Below are positions 35,007-44,658 of a stretch of 64,000 bases of DNA, piece by piece. Source of the stretch: Candidatus Rokuibacteriota bacterium (GTDB lineage Bacteria > Methylomirabilota > Methylomirabilia > Rokubacteriales > CSP1-6). Where the stretch lies: positions 62,001-126,000 of the forward strand of contig QHSL01000074.1 of assembly GCA_003220435.1 (NCBI GenBank). Direction: 5' to 3'. The notes under the pieces are model-generated. The model searched no databases and was not told where the DNA came from. It saw only the letters and a list, made by a program, of their open reading frames with translations. Numbering within the stretch: the first letter of the stretch is position 1; each line of letters begins with the position of its first letter. A program made the translations under genes and the position numbers.

Positions 35007-36791
35007 ATGAAGCCGACGATTGTTCCCGAGACCCCGCTGCCATCGACCTCGCGCGACGAGCTGTGGTCGAGCGATGCCATCGCCCGCATGCTCCAGGCGC
35101 TCGATGTGCCCTGGGTCGCCCTGGTCCCGGGGGCGAGCTTCCGCGGGCTCCACGACAGCCTCGTCAATCACATCGGCAACCAGCAGCCGCAGATGCTGCT
35201 CTGTCTGCACGAACAGAGCGCGATCGCGATGGCGCACGGCTACGCGAAAGCCAGTGGCCGGATGATGGGCGCCATCCTGCACTCGAACGTCGGGCTGCTG
35301 AACGGCAGCATGGGGATCTTCAACGCATGGTGCGACCGGGTCCCAATGCTCGTCCTGGGCGCCACGGGACCCTGGGATGCGGCCAAGCGCCGGCCCTGGA
35401 TCGACTGGATCCACACCGTGTCGGATCAGGGCGCGCTGGTTCGTGGATTCACCAAGTGGGACAACCAGCCGGCGTCCGTGCCGGCGGCGTACGATGCGCT
35501 CCTGCGCGCAGCGCAGATGGCCCGGACGGCGCCGTGCGGCCCGACCTACGTGAACCTCGACGCGGGCCTCCAGGAGGCGAAGCTCGGCGACCTGCCGCCG
35601 CTTCCCGACGCGTCGCGCTTCCAGGCGCCCGAGCCGCCGCGCCCGGCGCCCGAGCTGATGGCGCGCGCCGCCGCGCTGCTCTCCGGCGCCGCCGCGCCGG
35701 TGATCATGGTCGGCCGCGGCCGGCGCACGATCGAGAGCTGGCGCGCGCGCGTCGCGCTCGCCGAGAAGCTGGGCGCTCGCGTGGTCACCGACCTCAAGCC
35801 GGGCGCAAGCTTTCCGACTCGCCATCCCTTGCACGTCGGCCCGCCCGGCACCTATCTTTCCGAGGCCGCCGTTCGAGTCGTCCGCGAGGCCGACGTCGTC
35901 CTCGCCCTCGATTGGATCGACCTGGCGGGAACGCTCAAGCAGGTGTACGCCGATCGTCCCGCCAGCGCCAAGATCGTCTCGGCGTCCGTCGACGTCCACC
36001 TGCACCGGGGCTTCGGCATGGAATACTTCGGCCTGCCTCCGGTGGATGTCCAGCTGCTGGTCGAGCCCGACGTCGCGGTGCCGCTGCTGCTCGAGGCCTG
36101 TCGCGCGCGCGCCGACACGCCGCCGGTCGCGGCGGCGCCGGAGCCGGCGCGTCGCGCGCACGAGGTCCTGAGCCTTCGCGCGGTCGCCGACGCGCTCAAC
36201 GACGCCGCCGAGGGCGTCGACGTGTGCCTGACGCGTCTGCCGCTCGGGTGGCCGGGCGAGAGCCGCCACTTCGATCACCCGCTCGACTATCTCGGCGGCG
36301 ACGGCGGCGCGGGCGTCGGGGCGGGGCCCGGCATCACCGTCGGCGCCGCGCTCGCCCTCAAGGGCACGGGACGCGTGCCGATCGGGATATTGGGTGACGG
36401 CGACTACCTGATGAGCGTGACCGCGCTGTGGACGGCAGCCCACTACCGGATCCCCGCGCTGTTCCTGATCTGCAACAACCGCTCGTTCTACAACGACGAG
36501 GCTCACCAGGAGCGCGTCGCGCGGCTGCGGGGGAGACCGGTCGAGAACAAGTGGATCGGCCAGCGAATCAACGAGCCCGACATCGATCTGGCGATGCTGG
36601 CGGTGGCGCAGGGCGCCAAGGGCATCGGACCCGTGACGGATCCCGACAAGCTACGGAGCGCGATCGCGCAGGGCATGGCCGCGGTGCAGGACGGCGACGT
36701 CGTCGTCATCGACGCCCGGGTGCGGCCCGGCTACGACGCGGATATCAGCGGCGAGCGCGCCGCCATGCAGGAGCGCATGGCGCGGCGGTGA
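35007..36791 (+). CDS. thiamine-diphosphate-dependent enzyme, acetolactate synthase/benzoylformate decarboxylase-like
   Basis: 594 residues from ATG 35007. Three-domain ThDP fold: N-terminal PYR domain with the activating glutamate E69 in LHEQSAIAMAHGYA, a central domain with VIMVGRGRR, and C-terminal PP domain with GDGDYLMSVTAL to CNNRSFYN, the Mg/ThDP motif GDG-x(25-30)-NN near residue 463. It could be an acetolactate synthase-like, glyoxylate carboligase-like or 2-oxoacid decarboxylase; no small regulatory subunit gene is adjacent. It lies directly after the urate genes, where a glyoxylate carboligase (tartronate-semialdehyde synthase) would make sense, but sequence details do not prove that. 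Confidence 0.8.
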   Translation: MKPTIVPETPLPSTSRDELWSSDAIARMLQALDVPWVALVPGASFRGLHDSLVNHIGNQQPQMLLCLHEQSAIAMAHGYAKASGRMMGAILHSNVGLLNGSMGIFNAWCDRVPMLVLGATGPWDAAKRRPWIDWIHTVSDQGALVRGFTKWDNQPASVPAAYDALLRAAQMARTAPCGPTYVNLDAGLQEAKLGDLPPLPDASRFQAPEPPRPAPELMARAAALLSGAAAPVIMVGRGRRTIESWRARVALAEKLGARVVTDLKPGASFPTRHPLHVGPPGTYLSEAAVRVVREADVVLALDWIDLAGTLKQVYADRPASAKIVSASVDVHLHRGFGMEYFGLPPVDVQLLVEPDVAVPLLLEACRARADTPPVAAAPEPARRAHEVLSLRAVADALNDAAEGVDVCLTRLPLGWPGESRHFDHPLDYLGGDGGAGVGAGPGITVGAALALKGTGRVPIGILGDGDYLMSVTALWTAAHYRIPALFLICNNRSFYNDEAHQERVARLRGRPVENKWIGQRINEPDIDLAMLAVAQGAKGIGPVTDPDKLRSAIAQGMAAVQDGDVVVIDARVRPGYDADISGERAAMQERMARR

Positions 36792-36839
36792 CGGCGGCCT
36801 CGGCTTTCGCCGCTCACTAATCGACAAGGGAGAACTGCG

Positions 36840-38057
36840 ATGGCACAGAACGGCGCGATGAAGAACATGCGGCTCCTGAGCCACAACGACCTCGGCGGCT
36901 TCGGCAACTGCGGCGAGGGCATGGCGATCCAGCTCGCCCGCGACGGCCGCCGCGTGCTATGGCTCGGCCACGAGTCGGCGCCGAAGAACTTCACCGCCGT
37001 GGACGTGACGAATCCCCGCAAGCCTTCGGTCATCGTCCAGACCGATCTGCCCCACGGCGACATGCGCTCGAACAACCTCGAGCTGCTCGGCGACCTCCTC
37101 ATGGTCCCCTACCAGACGAGCCGGGTCGGCCTGAAGCCGGCCGGTGTCGAGTTCTTCGACGTCTCCGACCCGAGCCATCCCAAGTCGGTCGCGTTCTTCG
37201 ACGCCTCCGGGCCCCACTCGCGAGGCGTGCACCACATGTGGTTCGTCGACGGGTCGTATCTCCACCTGGCGAGCGGTGCTCCCGACTTCAAGCCACGCAA
37301 TCCCAAGGACGACCAGTTCTATCGCATCGTCGACGTGCGCCAGCCGACGCGTCCGGTCGAGGTCGGTCGCTGGTGGCTGCCGGGCACACGCGACGGAGAT
37401 TCCGAGCCGGCGCCGACGCGGCACACGAAGATCGACGCGGGCTTCCGCGCCCACAACACCAACGTGTACCCGCGGCGGCCCGACCGCGCGTGGATCGGCT
37501 ATCTCGACGCCGGCGCGATCGTCCTCGATATCTCGGACATGGCCCGACCCAAGCTGGTGAGCCGCTGGGACTATCACCCGCCGTATCCAGGGTTCACGCA
37601 CACGGTCCTGCCGCTCTTCGACCAGCAGCTGATGATCGTCTCCGACGAGGCCACCGCGGTCGGCGGCGCTGACTGGCCGAAGCTCGTGTGGGTTGTCGAC
37701 GTCAGGGACGAGGGGAACCCGGTGCCGATCGCGACGTGTCCGATCCCGCCCGTCGGCGAGTTCGCCGGACGCGGCGGCCGGTACGGCGCCCACAACCTGC
37801 ACGAGAACCGGCCGGTCCCGGGATCGTTCGTCTCCGAGACGCTCATCTTCGGCACGTTCTTCAACGGCGGTGTGCGCGTCTTCGACGTCTCCAACCCGTT
37901 CCGACCTGAAGAAGTCGCGTACTGCGTCCCCGACGCGCCGCGCGGGTCGAAGGCCGGCGCCATCCAGATCAACGACGTGTTCGTCGACGAGCGCCGCGTC
38001 GTCTACGCGGTGGACCGCCTGATCGGCGGCCTGTACGTGCTGCAGCTGGACATTTAG
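36840..38057 (+). CDS. LVIVD-repeat beta-propeller protein
   Basis: 405 residues from ATG 36840 with GGGAG upstream. Repeats of the type VxVFDVSNPxxPEEVA recur: FTAVDVTNPRKPSVI, VEFFDVSDPSHPKSVAFFD, YRIVDVRQPTRPVEV, IVLDISDMARPKLVSRWDY, VRVFDVSNPFRPEEVAYC. This is the LVIVD propeller pattern. Three conserved HH/HxxN segments (HHMWFVDGSYLHL, AHNTNVYP, AHNLHENRP) could bind metal. No signal peptide. Function unknown; it may share transcription with the ThDP enzyme 48 bp upstream. Confidence 0.75.
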   Translation: MAQNGAMKNMRLLSHNDLGGFGNCGEGMAIQLARDGRRVLWLGHESAPKNFTAVDVTNPRKPSVIVQTDLPHGDMRSNNLELLGDLLMVPYQTSRVGLKPAGVEFFDVSDPSHPKSVAFFDASGPHSRGVHHMWFVDGSYLHLASGAPDFKPRNPKDDQFYRIVDVRQPTRPVEVGRWWLPGTRDGDSEPAPTRHTKIDAGFRAHNTNVYPRRPDRAWIGYLDAGAIVLDISDMARPKLVSRWDYHPPYPGFTHTVLPLFDQQLMIVSDEATAVGGADWPKLVWVVDVRDEGNPVPIATCPIPPVGEFAGRGGRYGAHNLHENRPVPGSFVSETLIFGTFFNGGVRVFDVSNPFRPEEVAYCVPDAPRGSKAGAIQINDVFVDERRVVYAVDRLIGGLYVLQLDI

Positions 38058-38135
38058 CGAGCGCGCTCGGTTGGAGTTGAGGCGGGAGACCTCGCCAGCT
38101 CCCCGGCTGGCCCGGGCGTGAGCGGAATGTCCGGC

Positions 38136-38441
38136 TTACGGCTTCTGCGTCATCAACACGTCAAGCCCGGCTTGGCGCCACAGGTCTGCGACCGGGGGCG
38201 GCACACGCTCCAGACGGAGAACGCCGCCGGTCGCCGCCAGACTCAGCTGCAGGGCGAGCAGCACCTGCGTCGCGCAGGTGTCGAGCGCCTCGAGCCCCGC
38301 GCATTCGACCACGACGATACGCGGTGCCCCGCGCGCGGCCTCTCGGGCTGCCGCATGGAGAGGATCGGCTTCGCTGACATTCACGATGCCGGCCAGGCGT
38401 AGCGTCCACGTCTCGCCGTCCTTCAGCAGCGCCACGCTCAT
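38136..38441 (-). CDS. STAS-domain protein
   Basis: 101 residues covering a single STAS (anti-sigma antagonist-like) domain: LAGIVNVSEADPLHAAAREA, RIVVVECAGLEALDTCATQV, LRLERVPPPVADLWRQAGL. The phosphorylatable Ser normally found in the DTSG/DSSG loop is replaced (LDTCATQ keeps Thr and Cys). Last gene of the chemotaxis operon, 10 bp after cheD; STAS proteins occur in several such operons and may tune the pathway. Confidence 0.8.
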   Translation of the reverse strand: MSVALLKDGETWTLRLAGIVNVSEADPLHAAAREAARGAPRIVVVECAGLEALDTCATQVLLALQLSLAATGGVLRLERVPPPVADLWRQAGLDVLMTQKP

Positions 38442-38451
38442 GCGGCCGTCC

Positions 38452-39000
38452 TCAAACCCTCTCGTTCTCGTCGAAGAGCGTGACGCTGCCGTACGGCGGC
38501 GGGACCACGGCGCGCGACTGCTTCTCGACGACGGCGCGCGCGCGGGTGCCCTGCAGTCGCTTGACGAACGCCCGCCCGGTCCCGGTGTGGAAGTGAACGT
38601 GGCGAGCGCAGTGGCCGCCGACGTCCGAGCTCAGGACGGGAATTCCCTCGGCCGCGAGGAACTCGTCGACGAAATCCAGGTTCTTGCGGGGCACCGCGGA
38701 GAGTGGGCCCTTGATGGCCAACACGTGGGCCCCCCCGAACACCTTGGCGACCAGGCGGCGGCGGTCGCCGCCCGCCTTCATGATGGCGCCGATGAGACAG
38801 TCCATCGCGTGGACGCCGAAGCGGAGCGCGTCCTCGCCCGGGCCACCGCCGTGAGGGAGCATGAAGTGGTTCATCCCGCCCACGCGGGCGATCGGATCGT
38901 GCAGGCACACGCCGACGCAGGAGCCGAGGAGCGTCTTGATGACCGTCGGCGATGGGCTCGCGTGAACGCCTCCGATGTAGATCCGGATCTCGCCGCTCAT
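38452..39000 (-). CDS. cheD: chemoreceptor glutamine deamidase CheD
   Basis: 182 residues. Catalytic Cys in LGSCVGVCLHD (C28) and His in GGMNHFMLPHG (H45); the C-terminal FHTGTGRAFVKRL is also conserved. CheD deamidates glutamines in receptors and can bind CheC; no cheC is present here. Starts within the stop of cheY (4-bp overlap). Confidence 0.93.
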   Translation of the reverse strand: MSGEIRIYIGGVHASPSPTVIKTLLGSCVGVCLHDPIARVGGMNHFMLPHGGGPGEDALRFGVHAMDCLIGAIMKAGGDRRRLVAKVFGGAHVLAIKGPLSAVPRKNLDFVDEFLAAEGIPVLSSDVGGHCARHVHFHTGTGRAFVKRLQGTRARAVVEKQSRAVVPPPYGSVTLFDENERV

Positions 39001-39374
39001 CGCGCTCGTGCCGCGAGCACGCGCCGCACCGTGTGACGGAGCTGCTCGGGATCGAAGGGCTTCACCAGCCAGCCGGTCGCGCCGGCCTCGCGGCCGAGTC
39101 GCTTCATGTCCTCGCCGCCTTCGGTAGTGAGGACGAGCACGGGCGTGAAACGCTCGCGAGGGCGGCCGCGAAGGGTCCGCACCAGCGCGAGGCCGTCGGC
39201 GTCGGGCATGTTCACGTCGGTGATGACCAGGTCGACGGTCTCCGCGTCGAGCGCCGCGAGCGCCTCCCGCACGCCCGGGGCTTCGACGACACGATGGTCG
39301 TCGGCGGTCAGCGCGCCCCGAACCATGCCGCGGACGACCTTGGAGTCGTCGACGATCAGGATGGTGGCCGGCAT
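38997..39374 (-). CDS. cheY: CheY-type single-domain response regulator
   Basis: 125 residues, receiver only. Acidic pair D9-D10 (LIVDDSKVV), phospho-acceptor D53 (ITDVNMPDADG), conserved Thr in VLTTEGG and Lys in LVKPFDPEQL. The start lies inside cheR (19-bp overlap). Output partner is the flagellar switch or another motility device not in the window. Confidence 0.9.
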   Translation of the reverse strand: MPATILIVDDSKVVRGMVRGALTADDHRVVEAPGVREALAALDAETVDLVITDVNMPDADGLALVRTLRGRPRERFTPVLVLTTEGGEDMKRLGREAGATGWLVKPFDPEQLRHTVRRVLAARAR

Positions 39375-40243
39375 GGGTCGCTCTCCTTTCGGTACATGGT
39401 GTTACCGGCGTGACGGAGGCCCGACACCAGTGCGTGCACCCCCTCGGCGTGCCCGAGGACCAGCAGGCCGTCGTCCTTCACGAAGCGCAGGAGCCGCTCG
39501 AGCACGCGTGTCTGGGTCGGGCGATCGAAGTAGATGAGCACGTTCCGGCAGAACACGACGTCGAAGGCGGTGCGGATCGGCCAGGCGTCGTCGAGCAGGT
39601 TGATCCGACGGAACGCCACGCGCCGGCGCAGCTCGGGCCGGACCCGGGCGAGGCCGTCGTTGTCACCGACCCCGCGCAGGAAATATCGGTGCAGCGCCGT
39701 CCGCGGCACGGCGGCGACCTCCTCGAGCGTGTACGTCCCGACTCTCGCCCGCTCCAGCACGTCGGTGTCGATGTCCGAGGCGAGGATCCTGACGTCCCAC
39801 CCCTCCGCGCTCGGAAGGGCGTCCGCGAGCGTGATGGCGATCGAGTAGGGCTCCTCGCCGCTGCTGCAGCCCGCGCTCCACACGCGTACGACGCGCTCGG
39901 CGCCTTCGGCGGCCGCCGCCTCGAGCGCCGGAGCAACGTGTTCGCGCAGGTGGTCGAAGTGGTGCGCTTCCCGGAAGAATTCGGTCTTGTTGGTGGTCAC
40001 GGCGTTGACGAAACGGACGAGCTCGGGGCCGTCGGCGCCCTGATCCTTCAGGATCCGGTAGTATTCCATAAACGTCGAGAGGCCGAGGGCCCGCAGTCGC
40101 CTTCCGAGTCGAGCCTGCAGCAACGCGCGCTTGTCGCTCCCGAGCGCGATGCCCGTGTGCGAGGCCACGAGTGCGCTGAGGATCCCGAACTCGAGGTCGG
40201 TCAGCTCGCGCTCGGTCGGGGCGGCGGGGGCGCGGGGCGGCAT
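39356..40243 (-). CDS. cheR: CheR chemoreceptor glutamate O-methyltransferase
   Basis: 295 residues: N-terminal helical domain (ALVASHTGIALGSDKRALLQ), then the SAM-dependent methyltransferase domain with VWSAGCSSGEEPYSIAI, the SAM-binding motif, and DVVFCRNVLIYFDRPTQ. It methylates receptor glutamates using SAM. No cheB (methylesterase) is seen in the operon, so demethylation must rely on a protein encoded elsewhere. Confidence 0.93.
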   Translation of the reverse strand: MPPRAPAAPTERELTDLEFGILSALVASHTGIALGSDKRALLQARLGRRLRALGLSTFMEYYRILKDQGADGPELVRFVNAVTTNKTEFFREAHHFDHLREHVAPALEAAAAEGAERVVRVWSAGCSSGEEPYSIAITLADALPSAEGWDVRILASDIDTDVLERARVGTYTLEEVAAVPRTALHRYFLRGVGDNDGLARVRPELRRRVAFRRINLLDDAWPIRTAFDVVFCRNVLIYFDRPTQTRVLERLLRFVKDDGLLVLGHAEGVHALVSGLRHAGNTMYRKESDPCRPPS

Positions 40244-40251
40244 GCGACGTC

Positions 40252-40737
40252 TCAGCTCGTTCGGGCGGTCGCCGCCGGATCATCGAGCTGCAGAATGGCT
40301 TCGAGGTCGAGGAGCATCACGATCCGCTCCCCGGTGTGCGCCAGCCCGGCGACGAAGAGGACGTCGTGGTCGTTCGACAGACGCGGTGGGGGCTCGACGT
40401 CGTCCGCCGAGATGGCCAGGACGTCGCACACGCTGTCCACGACCAGCCCGACCACCCGGCCGGCCAGCACGACGACGATGATGACGGTGAACCGACTGTA
40501 CGAAGTCTCCGCCATTCCCAGTCGCACCCTCAGGTCGAGGACCGGAATGATGGCCCCTCGGAGATTCATCACACCCTTCACGCAGGGCGGCGTGTTCGGC
40601 ACCGGGGTGATCGAGACGACCGCTTTGATCTCCTGAACCTTGAGGATCTCCAGGCCGTACTCCTCCGTGCCGAGTCGAAAGGTCAAGTACTGGACGACCG
40701 TGCCGCTCTCGACGCTCGGCGGCTCCGCCTGCGCCAT
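40252..40737 (-). CDS. cheW: CheW adaptor protein
   Basis: 161 residues. YLTFRLGTEEYGLEILKVQEI, TPVPNTPPCVKGVMNLRGAI and IPVLDLRVRLG are the standard CheW blocks. Links the receptor below to CheA. Its start is 1 bp from the stop of the receptor gene, giving a strict stoichiometric unit. Confidence 0.93.
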   Translation of the reverse strand: MAQAEPPSVESGTVVQYLTFRLGTEEYGLEILKVQEIKAVVSITPVPNTPPCVKGVMNLRGAIIPVLDLRVRLGMAETSYSRFTVIIVVVLAGRVVGLVVDSVCDVLAISADDVEPPPRLSNDHDVLFVAGLAHTGERIVMLLDLEAILQLDDPAATARTS

Positions 40738-40738
40738 C

Positions 40739-42451
40739 TCAAAACTCCTCGAACCCGTCGTCGGTCGATTCGGTCGGGCCGTTCCGTCGCAGGGCGGTCA
40801 CGGCGACGGGGGCGCGGGCGGCGAGGGGCGGTCTGGGCACCGCCCGCGTCGAGGTCATGCGAGCCGCGGCCGCAGCGGACGCGAGCATGCGGACCTCGGC
40901 CGAGGCGGCCGGCTCCGCGCGCTCGAGGAGGAAGCGTGCCACCAGCGCCTGGAGCTGCTCCGCCTGCACCGCCAGCGCCTGGGCCGTCGAGGACAGCTCC
41001 TCGGTCTGCGCGGCGTTCGACTGGGTGAGCCGGTCCATCAACGTGACCGCCCGGTTCACCTGATCGATCCCCGACGCCTGCTCGCGACCGGCCGCGGCGA
41101 TCTCGGTCACGATGTCGGTCACGCGCTTGGCCGCCTCGACGATCTCCTCCAGGGTCTGGCCCGACTGGTTCACCAGCGCCGTGCCCGCCTCGACCTTGTT
41201 CACGGTGTCGTGGATCAGCCCCTTGATCTCCTTGGCGGCCTCCGCGCTGCGTTGGGCGAGACTCCGCACCTCGGCGGCCACCACCGCGAAGCCACGGCCT
41301 TGATCGCCGGCCCGGGCGGCCTCGACCGCGGCATTGAGCGCCAGCAGATTCGTCTGGAAGGCGATCTCGTCGATCGTGCCGATGATGTCGGCGATCCGCT
41401 CGGACGCCGTATTGATCTCCGCCATCGCGCCCACGGCGGATGCGACGACCTTGCCACCCTTCTCGGCGACCGCACGGGCGTCGAGCGCCAGTCGGTTCGC
41501 CTGCGCGGCGTGGTCGGCGTTCTGCTTGACGGTCCCGCCCATCTCCTCCAGTGACGCGGCGGTCTCCTCCAGGCTGGACGCCTGCTCCTGCGCGGACCTC
41601 GCCAGCTCCTGGGCGGCCGACGCCAGCTCCTGCGAGGCCATCGCCGATTGCTGCGCCGACACCCCGACCTCGCCGAGCGCCGCGCTCACCGCGTCCACCG
41701 CCTGGTTGAGCGCCGCGCCCATCCGTCCCATCTCGTCGTGGCTCTGGAGGTCGAGCCGCTGCGTGAAGTCGCGTCGGGCCACCGCTTCCAGGACTCCGAC
41801 GGCCGTGCCCAGCGGCTGGGTGACACTGCGGCTCACGGTGAAGGCCAGCCCGAACCCGATGGCGATCACGATGGCGAGCACCGCGCCGCCGATGGCCCAC
41901 GCCTGGGCGCTGGCCACCGCCGCGACCTGCCGGCGCTCGGCGATGGTCCGCTGGAGGGCGACGAGCTTCGACAGGGTCGTGATCGCGCCGGTGGCGAGCG
42001 GTGTGGTGACGGTGTTGCGCCACCGGGCTGCCTCCTCGAAGCGGTTCGTCGTGTACAGCTCGATGAACTGGGGGCGCGCGGCGACGTACTTCATCCACAG
42101 GTCATTCCACTCGACGAGGACGGCCCGCTCCTCCGGCGTGGTCGCGTGGATCTCGAACGCCTTCATGCGGTCGGTGACGAGCCCCTGGAGCCTTCGGTCG
42201 TCCTCGAGGAGCTTGCCGCGATCGTTGAGGTCCGACACGATCATGAACTCGGAGAGGCCGTAGCGGAGCCGGGCCAGCGCGTCCTGCGCCTCGGAGAGCT
42301 GCACCGTCGCCTGGACGTTTCGCTTGAACAGCTCGTCGAACTCGACCGCGTGCCCGACCGCCGACCGCCAGCTGGCGACGCCGACCACCACGATGAGCGC
42401 GAGCATGACCCCGAATCCGCTGAGCAGCTTGTTGCGAATCGTGAGTTTCAT
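40739..42451 (-). CDS. methyl-accepting chemotaxis protein
   Basis: 570 residues from ATG 42451 (GGAG 7 nt upstream). An N-terminal membrane helix ([14 protein letters not shown]), a ~160-residue periplasmic four-helix-bundle-type sensor, a second helix ([20 protein letters not shown]), HAMP, and a long coiled-coil signalling domain with the hairpin tip [20 protein letters not shown] and [16 protein letters not shown]. Ligand unknown. The C-terminus after the coil is Ala/Arg-rich and lacks an obvious NWETF-like tether. Confidence 0.93.
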   Translation of the reverse strand: MKLTIRNKLLSGFGVMLALIVVVGVASWRSAVGHAVEFDELFKRNVQATVQLSEAQDALARLRYGLSEFMIVSDLNDRGKLLEDDRRLQGLVTDRMKAFEIHATTPEERAVLVEWNDLWMKYVAARPQFIELYTTNRFEEAARWRNTVTTPLATGAITTLSKLVALQRTIAERRQVAAVASAQAWAIGGAVLAIVIAIGFGLAFTVSRSVTQPLGTAVGVLEAVARRDFTQRLDLQSHDEMGRMGAALNQAVDAVSAALGEVGVSAQQSAMASQELASAAQELARSAQEQASSLEETAASLEEMGGTVKQNADHAAQANRLALDARAVAEKGGKVVASAVGAMAEINTASERIADIIGTIDEIAFQTNLLALNAAVEAARAGDQGRGFAVVAAEVRSLAQRSAEAAKEIKGLIHDTVNKVEAGTALVNQSGQTLEEIVEAAKRVTDIVTEIAAAGREQASGIDQVNRAVTLMDRLTQSNAAQTEELSSTAQALAVQAEQLQALVARFLLERAEPAASAEVRMLASAAAAARMTSTRAVPRPPLAARAPVAVTALRRNGPTESTDDGFEEF

Positions 42452-42470
42452 CGGTCGCTCCACTCCGCGT

Positions 42471-44453
42471 TCATTGCGGTGACACCGCGCACGCCGCCTC
42501 GCGGACCGCCGTCGTGCGCGTCAGCCCGACGAGTCCGGGCACGTCGAGGATCAGAGCGACCCGGCCGTCACCGAGGATCGTCGCGCCACCGATCCCGTCG
42601 ACCTTCCGGAAGTGCGTCTCGAGACTCTTGATCACCACTTGCTGCTGACCGAGCAACCGGTCGACCAGCAGCGCCGCGCAGCGGTCCTCGTGCTCCACCA
42701 CCACGACGAGCCCCGCGTACGGGTCAGTGCCGCGCGCCGGAACGTCGAGAAGGCGGTGGAGTCGCAGGAGCGGCACCGCCCTCCGGCGGACCACCACCAC
42801 CTCGACGGCGTCGCCGATCTTGCGGACGCTGCCCGCCGCGGGCCGTAGCGACTCGGTGATGGAGGCCAGCGGCAGGACGTAGGCCTGATCGCCGACCGCG
42901 AGGATTTGTCCGTCGAGCACCGCGAGCGTCAGCGGAAGCTTGATGCGGAACCGTGTGCCCTCTCCCGCCTGGGTCCACACGCTGACCGTGCCGCCCAGTG
43001 CCCCGACGTTCTCCTTGACGACGTCCATGCCGACCCCGCGCCCGGACACGTCGGTCACGGCGTCGGCGGTCGAGAACCCGGGGTGGAAGATGAGCGCGAA
43101 GATGTCGTCGTCCGGCGGAACGTCGCTGGGACCGACGAGCCCCCGGCGGCGCGCCATGGCCAGGATGAGATCGCGGCGGAGACCGCGCCCGTCGTCGATG
43201 ACGTCGATGTACACGTTGCCGCCGCGCTGGTAGGCCTCCAGGCGCACACGGCCGACTTCGGGCTTTCCGGCGGCGAGCCGGTCCGCCGGAGACTCCAGGC
43301 CGTGGTCGACGGCGTTGCGGACGAGATGGAGGAGCGGGTCGCCGATCTTTTCGATGACGGTCTTGTCGAGCTCGGTCTCCTCGCCCACCAGCTCGATGCG
43401 GACCTGCTTGCCGGTGGCAGCGGCGAGATCGCGCACCAGGCGAGGGAGCCGCGCGAAAAGCGTCTTCACGGAAACCATGCGCACGGCCAGGATCCGGTGG
43501 TGAAGCTCGCGCGCGTGGCGCTCGAGGTGAGCCACCGCGGCCCGGAGCTGGGCGCTTCCACCCGGCGTCGGGTCGGCCGCGGCCTGGGCCAGCATCGATT
43601 GTGTGGTCACCAGCTCTCCGACGAGGTCGACGAGTCGATCGACCTTGTCGACGGCCACCCGGATCACGGTGGCGTCGTCCCGGTCGCTGGCGCGTCGGTG
43701 GGGCGGCGCGAGCGGCAGGGGCGGCGCCGTCGGAGATTCGACCGCGGACGTGATGCGCGCTCCGTCGGCATCGGCGGCGAAGCTCAGCAGCCCGTCGAGC
43801 TCGTGCTGCGGGCGCGCCGTCAACAAGGTCACCGTCCAGGCCAGGTAGCAGCGCTCCGCCTGCAACTCGGAGAGTGGGGGCAGGGCGCTGAGGTCGGCCG
43901 TCACCGCTCGTACCTGACCGAGCTCGACGAGCTGTGCCAGAATCCGCAGCGGATCGAGCCCACGCTGGAGCGCGTCCGGCGAAGGCCGGAAGTCGATCCG
44001 CAGGAGCCGCGGGGCTTCGCTGAGGCTCGCGCCGGCGGCCTGCGGCTCCGGCGTGTGGGCGCTCTCGAGGAGCGCGGTGAGGGAGGCGCGCACGCGTTCG
44101 GTGAACTCGTCCGGATGGGCGGGCGCTTCGGGCCCGACGGCGATGCGCGCGAGGACGCCGCGCAGGACGTCTCCCGACGCGAGCAACGCGTCGACGACGG
44201 CCGGAGTGGCGACTCGAGCGCCCCGACGGAGTTGATCGAGAAGGCTCTCGAGAATGTGCGTGAAGCCCGCCATCTCGGTGAATCCCATCATCGAGCTGCC
44301 GCCCTTGAGGCTGTGAGCCAGGCGGAAGATCAGGGCCACGGTCCCGGGGTCGTCGGGGTTCCTCTCGAGCTGAAGAAGGCCCGCTTCGAACTCCGCGATG
44401 CTTTGAGTGGCTTCTTCGATGAAGAGCGGCAGGAGATCTTCGTTGCCGGTCAC
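42471..44453 (-). CDS. cheA: chemotaxis histidine kinase CheA
   Basis: 660 residues from GTG 44453 with GGAGG just upstream. N-terminal Hpt domain with phospho-His H47 in [14 protein letters not shown]; dimerisation domain ([20 protein letters not shown]); kinase domain with [13 protein letters not shown] (N box) and DDGRGLRRD (G1), [13 protein letters not shown] (G2); C-terminal CheW-like domain ([14 protein letters not shown] onward). The P2 region is poorly conserved. First gene of the leftward chemotaxis operon. Confidence 0.95.
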   Translation of the reverse strand: MTGNEDLLPLFIEEATQSIAEFEAGLLQLERNPDDPGTVALIFRLAHSLKGGSSMMGFTEMAGFTHILESLLDQLRRGARVATPAVVDALLASGDVLRGVLARIAVGPEAPAHPDEFTERVRASLTALLESAHTPEPQAAGASLSEAPRLLRIDFRPSPDALQRGLDPLRILAQLVELGQVRAVTADLSALPPLSELQAERCYLAWTVTLLTARPQHELDGLLSFAADADGARITSAVESPTAPPLPLAPPHRRASDRDDATVIRVAVDKVDRLVDLVGELVTTQSMLAQAAADPTPGGSAQLRAAVAHLERHARELHHRILAVRMVSVKTLFARLPRLVRDLAAATGKQVRIELVGEETELDKTVIEKIGDPLLHLVRNAVDHGLESPADRLAAGKPEVGRVRLEAYQRGGNVYIDVIDDGRGLRRDLILAMARRRGLVGPSDVPPDDDIFALIFHPGFSTADAVTDVSGRGVGMDVVKENVGALGGTVSVWTQAGEGTRFRIKLPLTLAVLDGQILAVGDQAYVLPLASITESLRPAAGSVRKIGDAVEVVVVRRRAVPLLRLHRLLDVPARGTDPYAGLVVVVEHEDRCAALLVDRLLGQQQVVIKSLETHFRKVDGIGGATILGDGRVALILDVPGLVGLTRTTAVREAACAVSPQ

Positions 44454-44613
44454 GTCGCCTCCCGGCGAACCTATTGCAATCGGGGGGCCACCTCACTATG
44501 ATCTGCAGGTACTAGAGAACACGAGCGGTTCACGAGGCCGGGAGTGAGCGCGCGAGGTGTCCGCCACTTCTGTCAAAGCTGAGTGCCACGAAAGCGCTCA
44601 GAGGTCTTCCCGG

Positions 44614-44632
44614 AAGGTGGGGACAGACCCCT
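44614..44632. other. short GTGGGGACAGACCCC sequence of REP/transposon-remnant type
   Basis: In the 205-bp spacer between cheA and the binding-protein gene lies AAGGTGGGGACAGACCCCT, with GGGG/CCCC inverted ends. Similar GGGGACAGACCC strings are, from memory, common next to REP-associated IS200-like transposase genes in many bacteria. No transposase is present; the rest of the spacer shows nothing recognisable. Confidence 0.3.
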
Positions 44633-44658
44633 CAACGCCTGTGGCGGGCTACGGCCAC

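Noticed and set aside
35007-36791. Naming the ThDP enzyme glyoxylate carboligase
   Set aside because: Glyoxylate carboligase usually has Val in place of the catalytic glutamate; here E69 is present (LHEQSAIAMAHG), so that name is not supported by sequence.
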